A stretch of 64,000 bases of DNA from Symbiodinium natans (Eukaryota; Sar; Dinophyceae; Suessiales; Symbiodiniaceae), in NCBI GenBank assembly GCA_905221605.1, contig CAJNDS010000224.1, forward strand, positions 1 to 64,000, given 5' to 3'. Below, piece after piece: positions 41,052-51,431 of the stretch; position 1 is the first letter of the stretch, and the number at the start of each line of letters is the position of its first letter. A program made the translations under genes and the position numbers. The notes below the pieces were generated by a model. It made no database searches. It was not told the origin of the DNA and saw only the letters and a list, made by a program, of their open reading frames with translations.

Positions 41052-44000
41052 CGACGATTCGTGACGTGGTGATCAAGGCAAGGTCTACGACCTTCCTTGA
41101 TCACCTCAATGCCTATGTTGCTTGTCGTAGACATCGCGCACGTGTCAGATCCCTCAACAGCATTCTCCTTGCCTACAACCTGCCACTCACCTATCCCACA
41201 ACACGTGAGCTGAAGCTTGCTCTCATGGCCAATGACAGCCGACCTTTTAACCTAATCGCTGCTATCAATCTTCAGCTCCCAACAGAAGAGCTTGAACTTG
41301 CACTGAATCTCATAGCTGACAGGCTTGTTCCTTACTTCGACACGATCCCAAAGGAGCCGTGCAAGCTGCAGGCTGTCGTTAGTTGGAACGTTACCTCGCT
41401 GTGTACCTTCGACACTATTGGCCTTGCCAAGCTTCGTACCATTGGTGCGTTGGCTCACCAAACGCCCGTGCTTTTGCAGGAAACCAAATGGAATGCTGCC
41501 TGTTTACACCGATTCAGACAGGCAACTGCCAGAATAAATACGATTGCCTCTCTCGCTATTTGGAAGGAATCTGGACACTCTGGAGGAGTCGCTGTCTGTT
41601 TGCCACAGGACTATAAAGTAGTAGAAACTGTCGACCTTGTGCCTGGTTTTGCCCTTGCCGTGCTGGTCAGATTTCGGTCTGTCTGCTACTGGCTCCTGTC
41701 GGTTTATTGGCACCCTGATCAATGGGGGAAGCTTTTCCCTGCACTTAGTGCTTTTGTCAAGGATGCAACTCATGTGGTTGTCCTTGGGGGGGACTTCAAT
41801 GCTGTCAATCAGCAGAAGGAGGGTGAGTATGCACATCTCCTTGCTCAAGGCGACATGATTGAATGCAAGTCTGACGGGCCAACTTTCGAGCAAGGCTCTA
41901 CCTGCAGTCACCTTGACCATTACCTTATTTCCAGCTCGCTGTACTTGTCCGCCAAGATCTGTTCTGTCTCATGGAAGCACAAAAAAGTAACTGGAGGACA
42001 TCACTTGGTAAAGATTCGGTTTCGGCCGAAGCATAAGCTTGACAAAGATGTCCCGGCGATACCTGTTCGGACAGTTCCTGCTGCGGCTTTTTCTGTTCCA
42101 CCGGCGACTACTGACTTGCCTGGCATCGAGGCTGCGGAGACTAGCCCTTCGCACATTCTTCTTCGTAAACTAATTAATTGCACTAAAGCCCGCTTAATTG
42201 AAGAGCAGAACAAAGGTCAAAAACTCTGCCCTTCTGACGCGCTCGTTGCACAAAAAGCCACATGTTTCTTGTGGCATGCCAACCTACGTGCCCAAGCTGG
42301 AAACTCAATTGCTGCATTAATTAGGAAGTTGGTACGCCTTTTGAACAGGAGCACTGGTGCGACTGTCGGTGTCAACGCAAGCACCGTCACATCTTTAGCC
42401 AGGCATATCACCATACCCCCTTTCACGCCGTCAGGTAATGGTTCAGCCGAGCTCCCGAGACATTGGCTTCAAGAAGCGCTTAATCGGCTACACCTTGGTG
42501 CAGAGCTGAAAACTGCCCCCTCACCAAGTCTTCGTTCCCTGGTTGCTCAAAGAGATTTGCAGGTTGATAAGTCTAAAATTAAGTGGCAGGCCTTCAGGAA
42601 GATCTGCCCTCGAATCATCGATTCGCAACAGGTCAGAAGCGAAAATGGCCAGCTGATCACATCTATGAGTCAGTTTGATGCTGCACTAAGGGCAACTAGA
42701 GCCTTTTGGCACCACTTCCCTTGTCAATACGATAACCAGTGGGACAAACTCCTACAGCCATATGCGCAAAGGGCCCCCTTCGTGCCGGCTGACTTACCAG
42801 ATGAAAACATCATCTTCAAGGCCATTATTACCACCAAGGATTCTTCCCCGGGTCCTGATGGTGTGCCCTCTGCCTTCTATAGGCAAAATCCGAGTTATTT
42901 TGCCAACTTACTTGGGGATCATATGTGGGAGATGTGCTTGTCTCAAGCTGATCATCCGCTTCAGGCCTTAGTCTTCATTCCCAAGGCAGACAAGGGTGCG
43001 TACGCGGACAACTACAGGCCACTAGACATGCCCGATACTTGTGATCGAATCATTGACTCCGCAATCTACGCGGTTCTTGCTGAGTCTTTCAAAGACTCGC
43101 TACATCCTGCCCAGGCTCTTCTTAATCACTTCAAAGAACCACAGGCAAATTATGCCCAAATGCAACACTACTTGGAGCTCAAAGATGCTCAGTACACAGT
43201 CATGCTTTCCGACTTTGCCAAGGCCTTTGAACGGGTAAATCCCTGGTGGGTACTACAGTGCTTAGCGGCAAGAGCTGCCCCTGCCTGGATCAAAGCTTAC
43301 GTCATCCACCTTATGTTTGGGAGGCGCACCCAGCATAAAGTACAAGGTTTCTTGCTCGAGCCTATCTCCATCCACCAAGGCCTTGCTATGGGAAGGGCGA
43401 CCTCTGTTGTCCTTTTCTGTCTCGCCTTAGATCCCTTGATTTGGGCGCTGCACGACATTTCTTCCTTCATAAGACTAACGGCTTACATGGACGATAACAG
43501 CGCTGCCTCCAAAGGCCTGCATTGGGTGGAAAAGGCACAAAGAACTTTCGAACCAGCGCACAGTGCGGGGTTACAAGTTCTCCGTCACCAATGCTTCCAA
43601 GCAGGGTTTATTTCTTTACAAGTTCTCCCTAGGGATGTCAGAGCATGCATAGCCCAATTTGGTGTCGCTTGGATTGAGTCCAAACAGCTTCCACCGAGCA
43701 ATACTCTCACCATTGGAGGTCCCTCATTGCATCAAGCCTTGTGCTTACTGCTTCAACAGAATATCTACAGCCTCGACCAAGCAATGAGGATGTCCTTGAC
43801 TAGGCTTGACGTGCGACACGGACTGCTATTAGTAAGCGGAAGCAGATGCTACGTCCTGTCTAGCGATATGCTGCTTTGCATGTGCACACAACAGCAAAAT
43901 TTCCACGAATTGTTGGCTTGCATTATTGCATCGCCTTGCAAATGCAAATGCAAAACTTCTATTCTTACCAACAAGCCCTTCAAAACTGCTGATATCCTTC

Positions 44001-47000
44001 TCCTCGACATGACGCCTTGGGGGTCTAAGATTATTGCTGAGACTGCGACAATGTTGGGCTTTATCCTGCGTGGCCGCATGTCAAAATATGAATGGGAGCA
44101 AGCAACGTCTATTTATGAAATCCATTGGGTTGGACAAAGGAAAATGTCAGATGCTTCCTTGCGCATGCTGACCCTTGATAAGGCCTTGTGCAATATGTTG
44201 AGAAGGAATAAACAAGCTCTTTCCCTTACTGCATCAATGCCTGCCAGGATTCAATTCCATACGGCCTTCATTGCCTCTTGCCCTCTTTTCTGCAATTCCT
44301 TGTACGCCTTCACCAAAAGGCATATGCTCAAAGCACTAGCTATTGCCAGCTCAACTATTTTGAGGCGTCCCTGGATTCAGGCCAAACATATGGCGGGCGT
44401 TTTTGATTTTATCAAAGCGCCTAGGGCAATGGATCCAGAGATAGGCGCCATATTGTCTAAAGTTGGCCTATTGCTGCGCTGGAGAGGCAAATGGGCTTTA
44501 AACGTTATCCTGCACGACCTTGAAAATGCGCATGCGGCCAACCTTCCCTTCTACCATTCGTTGCTTGTACAAGCCAGGCAAGCCATTCAGAAATCAGTCT
44601 CCCTAGGAGACTCACCAATCATTGAGCAGTTCAAAAGCAAGTGCCATGATGCCCTATCTGCTGCGCTGCCTAGAGTGAGCCCTCACTCAGGCGGTCGCAA
44701 GCTCAAGCAGGCGCAAATTGCGCTTAGAGCAGTGTTGCGCAATGCTGCTTGTGTTCAGGCGCAAGGATATCTTCGACAAAAAGTTGCGAACCATGCACAT
44801 GAGAGACAGCTATGTGCCATTCTGCTTGCGCTAAACCTCTCGCCAAAGAACGTGGCTTCGGATGTCACTCGTTGCTACGCACTTAGATGGGCCATTGTTG
44901 AAGAAGCCGATGCATATTTTGTGTACAGGCAATATGCCTCTAGGGACGAGCAATGTAGAATCTGCCTACGCAAACAAACAGGGAAAGAGCTCTGGTATGA
45001 CAATGGGTTCGGCAGCATGCCAGTCTGCAAACTCTGTCATCTCAACCAAAGCTGCCCTGATGACCTTGCCCATGCCATCAGCTGCATGCTGCCTTGCTGT
45101 GATGTTAACCAAGCACCACTCCTGCAATGTGCGGCAATGCCTGGTGCTCCGGCTAGAACTATTACTTACAGAGCAGCTATACCCAATGAGCACCAGTGTA
45201 CTTTCATCCAAAGCCACTGCCTGCTCTGTGGGCTGGGAGCAAACACAACAGAGCATTGGCTTACGGCTTGCGTGGTCACCAAAGCCTCCCTCTTTATTGT
45301 ACTAGTCACATTGGGATATGCTGGCACTGCCTCGTTTGACTCCCTGTGTCACACTGCCCTTCCTAAGATCAATGTTGAGGGAGGGATTGACAAGAAATTC
45401 TGTGCCGTCCTATTAGCATGGATTGCGACCATAAGAAGATATACCATGGAACAGCAATGCACCTGGCACCCTGGATGGTGTGAGACACCGCAACGGGCAA
45501 AACACATCAGTAACATACCCAAGCTCGCGTCACGTCTTTGGAACACCATCCCGAGGGTGTTACTTCCCAAAGCATTACCGGCATGGTGGGTTGACACGGA
45601 ACGCTGCAAGCCCTGTTGCAACGACGGAGGACTCCATATCGAGGTCAAGCATCCCCTTTCTGCCTTAATTAAAGCAAGTGCCCAAGGTGTTACCGTCTCC
45701 CCCAGGAATGCCAATATAGGGGATGTCTTAGCAACATTAGATGCACAGCATTACTTGCTTGCACCTATGTATCAACAGACCCTTGGCGTCCCTAATGTTG
45801 CTCTATGGCCTAAAATGTGTCATTGCGGCAATCTGCACCTTAAAGTTACGGCATTAAGGCCAATCCCTGCAGGTACTCCACTCATTGTTGAGTTAAAACC
45901 TGTCAAAGATACCCACCTTGTTGCTCAATTTGACGGCAGCTGTCACGTGCAAGAAGGTATCGGTGGTGCGGGTGGTATCGTATGGTCGCCCGGACCAGTC
46001 CCGGTAATTCTTGAAACGATTGCCATCCCACTCCAGCCTTGTCCAGATTCTATGTTTGCGGAAATATGCGCCGCTGACGCAACGTTAGACAAGGCATTAT
46101 CTCTAGCTGCTAGCAATCAAATTAGGGAGGTTATCCTTCAGGGCGACTGCATCAACATTGTAAAGCACTTTGCTGGTGCCTTGAGACTACATAGGGAAGA
46201 CCTAGTGCGAAAACTGGACAACATGTGGCAAAAGTTAACGCACACACCCATTACAGTGCATTGGTCATACGTCCCTCGCGTCGGCAACAAAGTCGCTGAT
46301 CACCTGGCAGGAATCGCTGCTAACAGTCTCCGCTACGAAGCACCCCTTCATGAAGATGTCTTCTTTGACTCGGGTGAGGGTCAGCCTCATATGCAAATAA
46401 ACACTGAGTGCTTTCCGCCTATTCTGTTGCCTTCCAAGCAATGGCACCTGCAAGCTATACAGGACTTGCATTCCGGAGCTGAAACTATTTCTCTTGAGGC
46501 CCCCCCACTTTGGAATCCGGAACTGCTTTTGCGGTTTTGCCTCTACAATCGGATCAAGCCTCCCCCCGAGCTTGATACAACGTGGCCAGGGCTGGTCCAG
46601 TATCGAAGGCCATCTTTGCACCCACAGGGTAGATATTATGCCATACGGCACTGGCAAACGAGTAAAAGGCTAACACGTTTCTTGGCCATCGGACCGAACG
46701 CAATTGAAATCGACATGAAAGGTGCGCATTATACGCTTTTGCGCCTCCTTACATGTCACAGCCCTACTCACCCACCCCTCCCAACGTTGCTTGAAGCCAG
46801 GGAGCTATTTAGTAGTCACCTTGCACGCGCGCCCAAAGCACAAACAGTACAAACCAAGCACTTGTTGCAAAGAGCAGTTGGAATGGACAGCAATGCTTTC
46901 CTTCGGCATGTTTATGAAGGTAGTATTGCTGCTTATGCCATCCCCCCTGCCTTGGCAAGTTTTCTTGCACATTTGGTGCAGGCTAAAGCTACCCTCCAGG

Positions 47001-47551
47001 TTATGATCCAGCAAGGAATCCCATTTTACCAACCGGATGCAAGGGTCAACAACAGGAATTGGGCAACTTTTGCACTTGAAGCTGCGGAAAGCTTCGTAAT
47101 GCGAAAAGGGCTCGCTGCAATGCTCCCGTACTGCGCAGGCACAGTGCTTTGGGTACATGACGGGGTGTACGTCAAAAATAGAAACGCAGTTTCACCCTTC
47201 ATCGAAGGGGCTACTGAAGCGTTGGTTCAGCTCATCCAGGTGGGGCAGCACTGTCATCCACAGGTCACACCTAACCAGGAATTTGCTAATCTACAAGATG
47301 TCTTTGCTATTACCACCACGAAGAGTGAATTTAATGCGGCAGTTGATGCGTTAAATGCTGCGGGTATCACGTGTCATAACCCTGCTCTCCCAAAGCACCC
47401 AAAGGCAACCACCAACAGGGTGTCCAAGCGCCTTATCCTGGAAGTTCAGGATATACTAGAGGTCGAGAGGCAAAGAGACGATAAAAGGAGACGCGTTGAT
47501 GTTACAGCTGTTCCGCGTAGGGGATTGTGGGTAACACCCCCCTCGTTGTGA
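41048..47551 (+). CDS. LINE-type element ORF3: endonuclease, reverse transcriptase, zinc finger, RNase H, polymerase-like domain
   Basis: About 2167 codons from ATG 41048, which overlaps the ORF2 stop (ATGA). Numbering from that ATG: AP-endonuclease-type nuclease, about 110-320 (VVSWNVTSLC, LLQETKWN, GGVAVCL, LGGDFNAV, SHLDHYLI); reverse transcriptase, about 600-850 (PGPDGVPSAFY, NYRPLDMPD, LSDFAKAFERVN, GLAMGRATS, TAYMDDNSA with catalytic DD); a C-x2-C...C-x2-C...H...C zinc finger near 1300 (CRICLRKQ...CKLCHL); RNase H, about 1620-1760 (AQFDGSCH, FAEICAAD, QGDCIN, GNKVADHLAG); and a C-terminal domain, about 1850-2060, with AIEIDMKGAHYTLL, TKHLLQRAVG, AAESFVMRKG and LWVHDGVYVK, like palm motifs A and C of family-A polymerases. 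All catalytic residues are present and there is no internal stop, suggesting a young or active element. It nicks target DNA and reverse-transcribes RNA (family knowledge). Confidence 0.9.
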   Translation: MTTIRDVVIKARSTTFLDHLNAYVACRRHRARVRSLNSILLAYNLPLTYPTTRELKLALMANDSRPFNLIAAINLQLPTEELELALNLIADRLVPYFDTIPKEPCKLQAVVSWNVTSLCTFDTIGLAKLRTIGALAHQTPVLLQETKWNAACLHRFRQATARINTIASLAIWKESGHSGGVAVCLPQDYKVVETVDLVPGFALAVLVRFRSVCYWLLSVYWHPDQWGKLFPALSAFVKDATHVVVLGGDFNAVNQQKEGEYAHLLAQGDMIECKSDGPTFEQGSTCSHLDHYLISSSLYLSAKICSVSWKHKKVTGGHHLVKIRFRPKHKLDKDVPAIPVRTVPAAAFSVPPATTDLPGIEAAETSPSHILLRKLINCTKARLIEEQNKGQKLCPSDALVAQKATCFLWHANLRAQAGNSIAALIRKLVRLLNRSTGATVGVNASTVTSLARHITIPPFTPSGNGSAELPRHWLQEALNRLHLGAELKTAPSPSLRSLVAQRDLQVDKSKIKWQAFRKICPRIIDSQQVRSENGQLITSMSQFDAALRATRAFWHHFPCQYDNQWDKLLQPYAQRAPFVPADLPDENIIFKAIITTKDSSPGPDGVPSAFYRQNPSYFANLLGDHMWEMCLSQADHPLQALVFIPKADKGAYADNYRPLDMPDTCDRIIDSAIYAVLAESFKDSLHPAQALLNHFKEPQANYAQMQHYLELKDAQYTVMLSDFAKAFERVNPWWVLQCLAARAAPAWIKAYVIHLMFGRRTQHKVQGFLLEPISIHQGLAMGRATSVVLFCLALDPLIWALHDISSFIRLTAYMDDNSAASKGLHWVEKAQRTFEPAHSAGLQVLRHQCFQAGFISLQVLPRDVRACIAQFGVAWIESKQLPPSNTLTIGGPSLHQALCLLLQQNIYSLDQAMRMSLTRLDVRHGLLLVSGSRCYVLSSDMLLCMCTQQQNFHELLACIIASPCKCKCKTSILTNKPFKTADILLLDMTPWGSKIIAETATMLGFILRGRMSKYEWEQATSIYEIHWVGQRKMSDASLRMLTLDKALCNMLRRNKQALSLTASMPARIQFHTAFIASCPLFCNSLYAFTKRHMLKALAIASSTILRRPWIQAKHMAGVFDFIKAPRAMDPEIGAILSKVGLLLRWRGKWALNVILHDLENAHAANLPFYHSLLVQARQAIQKSVSLGDSPIIEQFKSKCHDALSAALPRVSPHSGGRKLKQAQIALRAVLRNAACVQAQGYLRQKVANHAHERQLCAILLALNLSPKNVASDVTRCYALRWAIVEEADAYFVYRQYASRDEQCRICLRKQTGKELWYDNGFGSMPVCKLCHLNQSCPDDLAHAISCMLPCCDVNQAPLLQCAAMPGAPARTITYRAAIPNEHQCTFIQSHCLLCGLGANTTEHWLTACVVTKASLFIVLVTLGYAGTASFDSLCHTALPKINVEGGIDKKFCAVLLAWIATIRRYTMEQQCTWHPGWCETPQRAKHISNIPKLASRLWNTIPRVLLPKALPAWWVDTERCKPCCNDGGLHIEVKHPLSALIKASAQGVTVSPRNANIGDVLATLDAQHYLLAPMYQQTLGVPNVALWPKMCHCGNLHLKVTALRPIPAGTPLIVELKPVKDTHLVAQFDGSCHVQEGIGGAGGIVWSPGPVPVILETIAIPLQPCPDSMFAEICAADATLDKALSLAASNQIREVILQGDCINIVKHFAGALRLHREDLVRKLDNMWQKLTHTPITVHWSYVPRVGNKVADHLAGIAANSLRYEAPLHEDVFFDSGEGQPHMQINTECFPPILLPSKQWHLQAIQDLHSGAETISLEAPPLWNPELLLRFCLYNRIKPPPELDTTWPGLVQYRRPSLHPQGRYYAIRHWQTSKRLTRFLAIGPNAIEIDMKGAHYTLLRLLTCHSPTHPPLPTLLEARELFSSHLARAPKAQTVQTKHLLQRAVGMDSNAFLRHVYEGSIAAYAIPPALASFLAHLVQAKATLQVMIQQGIPFYQPDARVNNRNWATFALEAAESFVMRKGLAAMLPYCAGTVLWVHDGVYVKNRNAVSPFIEGATEALVQLIQVGQHCHPQVTPNQEFANLQDVFAITTTKSEFNAAVDALNAAGITCHNPALPKHPKATTNRVSKRLILEVQDILEVERQRDDKRRRVDVTAVPRRGLWVTPPSL

Positions 47552-47592
47552 TGCGTGTAGTCCCCATTTCAACCACCCTCCCTCTTTCATGA

Positions 47593-48225
47593 TGGCGGCA
47601 CCTTTGGCTCAGACCAGTTGTGAACGCCCGGGCACAACCAAACATGCTGGCCGCCACACGCTGCCTCCTGGCTTGGCGTTACCATGAAGCCATTGGTAGT
47701 CATTCCAGCACAGCTGACTTCGAACTCACAGTCCTCCCTGCTGCAGCGGGAGTGATCCTCGTGGCTCTCTTAGAGGAAAGCAAGTCGAACGAAGCCCTTT
47801 CCCCGTACCATAAGGATCGTTTATATCGAGGCGTCTCCTTCGGTAATCCACAGATCATTCACGAGATTGTCGAAGATCTGGATGAGGAAAGACTCCTACT
47901 TGCATGGACTCTCATTGAAGTCATTGCAAGGCTGGACGCTGCCACTCAACCTCGCGCTACCGTGTCAATGGAATGGAAAATAAGTACACCAAATCTCCGC
48001 GCCATCTCGTGCGTTGGAGAACGTGCGCTTGCCCAATCACTTTCGGAGCACTTTTCTTTGACCCCCAAGTGGTCTTCACGAGTTGTCGGAGCTTTAATCG
48101 GGCACAAAACTGGATGGGGTAGGGTTGATGCATTGCTCCAGGTCTTAACGCCAAGAGCAACAGTCATTGCCCGTGAACTGTGTGAGTGTGAACAATTCCC
48201 CTATCACTTCTTTTGGCCGTGGTAG
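47593..48225 (+). CDS. Open frame downstream of LINE ORF3, unknown
   Basis: Open without a stop from 47593, first ATG at 47644, ending TAG-type stop at 48223-48225. About 193 residues from that ATG, with a balanced composition (LLAWRYHEAIGSHSSTADFE; LDEERLLLAWTLIEVIARLD; VGALIGHKTGWGRVDALLQV). No domain recognised. It could be an extra ORF of the LINE or part of an older neighbour. The 42 bp after ORF3 contain no poly-A, so the LINE's 3' end is undefined. Confidence 0.4.
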   Translation, partial: WRHLWLRPVVNARAQPNMLAATRCLLAWRYHEAIGSHSSTADFELTVLPAAAGVILVALLEESKSNEALSPYHKDRLYRGVSFGNPQIIHEIVEDLDEERLLLAWTLIEVIARLDAATQPRATVSMEWKISTPNLRAISCVGERALAQSLSEHFSLTPKWSSRVVGALIGHKTGWGRVDALLQVLTPRATVIARELCECEQFPYHFFWPW

Positions 48226-48229
48226 TCAG

Positions 48230-50816
48230 ACCTTGTTTCTCACGTTATTGGCTTTAATGCCTTTGGCTGGACTCACCTCACTTTGGCCATCTGTTCGCAG
48301 ACAGTGGAGCTATGTGCCAATGTGTCCACTGAGTGAGGGTGTGGTTGCCCCTTGTGCTTTGTGCTCGGTGGCTTTATTGCCGCTTCTGGTACTTGTACCT
48401 TTACGTGCTCCTCTGTTATTTGCTTCGTTGATTGATCACTGCGAACATTGTGATCACCTACCCCTTCCCATCCGAATATAGTTGGCACATGCGTGGCAGT
48501 TATTTTGCTCAAGCGCTCGTTATGGGAGCACTGACCCTTAACCCGCGCAATGGCCTTCTGTCTGGATTTGGCGCCGGATCATCTGAGAAAGATTCTTGGC
48601 TCTTCCATCCACACTTCGCCCTGCTTCTTTTCGCATGACAACAAATTCTGCATCGTGAAGACCAGTGTCGCCTTTTGCATGATGCAGCTGGCTGGCACGG
48701 TCTCCATTCGTGCACACTTGGATGCCGATGTAAAGTTGGGGCTGCTCTCCAGCTTATCCACCGCTGTTGGTCCAAGGGACTTGCCCTCCAGTTCAGGAAG
48801 ATAGATGGATGCGAATGCCTTGAGTGGCAGCAATGGGGTTGCAAACTCTGCGCGCTATGGGTTCGGTGAGTGTGGCGTGGCATAATGTGCTTGCTGGCCA
48901 CATCTGGCGTATTTAATTGCACTCTCGGTAACATTGCATGCATCTTGCAGAATTGCCACTACCACCCTGGGCAGCTACGAGGTATTCTTTCTTCGGTTGA
49001 GCTCGCTGTCCTGTCTGCCTGCTTCCGTCTTCATGCACCTCTTCTTGCATACCAAAGGTCACCTTCCACCCTGCTTGCTCGTGCCACCCATCATGGTTTT
49101 TGGCCTGGCGTTCTTAAACGCCTCAGAGCCTCTGGGCCCCTTCCAGCTAAGAATGGCACCGGTGCGACGAGTGAAGAGTTCCAGTTCACCACCCAAACGG
49201 CCTGCGCCTTTCACGAACAGGGTCTTGGTGCAACCTGTGCTTTCGTTGGCCAAATCGCCACCTTCGTCCTTGTTGAAGTTGGACTTAAGTTTGGATGTGT
49301 GCTCAAGTGCACCATGTGTTGCTCGGAGAGTGGTACCTCCTCGACTCTACCCAACTAGGCGCTGAACTGCTTCTGGAAAGACATGGCCTTCCGACTTGAT
49401 CTCAATCTGGTGCAAATCCAAGTAGTTGTCCAGGGACTGACTTTTGCTGTCCCTCTAGTCAGCTTTCTTATTGATTGGCCTGTTGGCACGCTCCTTATTG
49501 CTGTTGCCTTTCCCTCCTTTGAACACATGGTAGAGGCGCATCCGGTCCTAGTAGGGTCTTACTTTAGTAGGCGCCTCTGTGTCATCAATCCGCCTGATGG
49601 GATGCTCCCTTTCAATCTCACAATCGATCCAATGCTGCCGGTGCTAATGCTGCAAATACTAATTGTGCAACACATGCGGCAACGGAGTGGTTACCTTGAA
49701 AGTCGGGCTTTCGTACTTTGCAATGAACAGGGCTTTGTTGCAGACACGTGCACCAAAATCCAAACAGCGTTCCATGAGGATTTCTTAAGCACAAGTGCCT
49801 CACCTTCGAAGGTCACCTGTTAAGATTGGTCTCCGCCTCCCACAGCCTACTTTGATGCCAGGACGGCTGGCTTTGCTGCACTGGTAACGCCTCCTTGCCG
49901 CCTTTTGGCTCACACTGGCGAGTGCTTTGGCTCATGGGAGTCTGAGGCTGCCCCGCAACGTCACTTTCCTGCCGCCACACGAAACGACTCGTTGCCTTGC
50001 GGCTAAACTTGAGCATGTCAAACAGAGGAAGATTGCCTTGACAGCGACCCAAGGCAGCTTGAGTGCGCCCGTGCTCTTGCTCTGCCGCAAGCTCTGTCCT
50101 TGGATCTGTTCCCCGTGGCCTTGACACTGGTCCTGGGCAATGACCCTCGAATTCCTCTTTGCGGAGGTGGAGAGGACCCTGTGCAACGACTGACATCATC
50201 AGTCGCGCAACGCCTTCTTGTGGATCTCTGCAACATCAAGGTTGTTCTTGCCCTGCCATTGCAGAGTGTTCATGGCACTGAAAATGCCGCTGATGCCTTC
50301 CAGTTGGAGCAGAAGCCAAAAAATAAAGATCGGCCAGGTCTCGGGCGGCCTAGTTTCATTGGCACATGCTTCATTGGCGCCAATTGGCGATCCAGTCTGT
50401 GGCCTTATGTCTTGCATCAGTTAATTCGCACTGGTTCCGACTTCTCTCGGAAGGTCTGAGGAGACCCTTCTTTGCGATTCCCACGGGGGAACACGCCGGA
50501 GCGTTCTTTGGAGGCCTCTTGACGAATGCACTAACAACGTCCATGCAGTTGGAGACTTCCCACTCGCGAGTCTCCGTTTCCTCCGACTGCGTTCACCGTT
50601 TACGGCTGACTTTGCCAATCAAACTCCTGCAAGACAGCTTCTGGGCGGGCGACTTGCTCATGAGCATCATTGGCCTGCCCAAATGGACTCTCCTCACCCG
50701 CAGGCAGAGGCCACTGTGGCAGTCTATGGCCTCGCACACAGTCCACTTTGCAGCGTCACGTGCTTGCCCCTTGGTCAGTCCGTGAAGCAGCTTCTCGTTG
50801 TAGGGCAAGGCATGCT
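48230..50816 (+). pseudogene. Coding-like remnants between the LINE and the copia element
   Basis: Several plus-strand stretches look more like protein than chance but in shifting frames: about 48700-48865 (GAALQLIHRCWSKGLALQFR), about 48950-49358 (NCHYHPGQLRGILSSVELAV ... ACAFHEQGLGATCAFVG), 49383-49823 (MAFRLDLNLVQIQVVVQG), and about 50030-50459 (LFPVALTLVLGNDPRIPLCG). A canonical-looking GTGAGT...TTGCAG pair occurs at 48866-48950. No domain is recognised. This may be the decayed body of another element or exons of a gene interrupted by the copia insertion at 50817. Confidence 0.3.
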
Positions 50817-51391
50817 TGTGAAAATATGACATTTCCTTGTTTGCCTAGTTGCTTGCAGGTACATGTGTGGGACATGAGTGGTGTGACATGGCAAGAACAT
50901 GTTTTGTTTTGGCATGAGCATGTTTGCATGACATGAAGGTGCTTTGACTTGACATGTTTTGGTTTGCAAGTCCGAGGATGAGTTTTGGGAAGCACAGAGA
51001 GGCTTTTAGCTCTCGGGAGTTGACCTGAGAGTCATCTGGAAGTGCTGAAGCAAAGCTCTGAGGAACAGACTTTGGCCGTTACTCACTCCGTGTGCCTTGC
51101 CCCGTCGTTCGTACCGTGTCGTGACCGTTTGACACTCGACTGAGGCATTCTGAGAGCATGCTATATGTTTTGCAACAGACCTGAAGTCCTGAAGCAGTAA
51201 CCAAGATGTTTTGCATGTTACTTTTGCATTCTCCTTTGTCTAAACAAAGTTGAGATGTCGTTTGAAGACTTGAAGCCTTTGCTCTTGGAGAGAGCACCTT
51301 TGCTGACTAAAGACAGTGCAGCTGAACACTGACGTGTTTGGCTCAAGTGCGAACGGAAAAAGCAGTCTGCGCTAAAGCTCTGCTTTTCACA
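50817..51391 (+). repeat. 5' LTR of copia-type element
   Basis: 575 bp bounded by perfect 8-bp inverted ends TGTGAAAA...TTTTCACA, with TG...CA termini, directly followed by the primer-binding site. The U3-like first 150 bp contain many ACATG words. TTTGGCTCAAG, matching the 3' half of the dinoflagellate spliced leader, lies at about 51330-51340. The 3' partner is truncated, so the LTR cannot be confirmed by full alignment. Confidence 0.8.
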
Positions 51392-51403
51392 TGGTAGCGG
51401 AGC
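51392..51403 (+). promoter_or_regulatory. Primer-binding site (initiator-Met tRNA type)
   Basis: TGGTAGCGGAGC abuts the LTR without a gap. It resembles the PBS of plant copia elements (TGGTATCAGAGC), complementary to initiator-Met tRNA, and predicts a tRNA ending GCTCCGCTACCA in this organism. Confidence 0.8.
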
Positions 51404-51431
51404 GTCCTGAAAAGACGTTCCAGGAAAAGCC

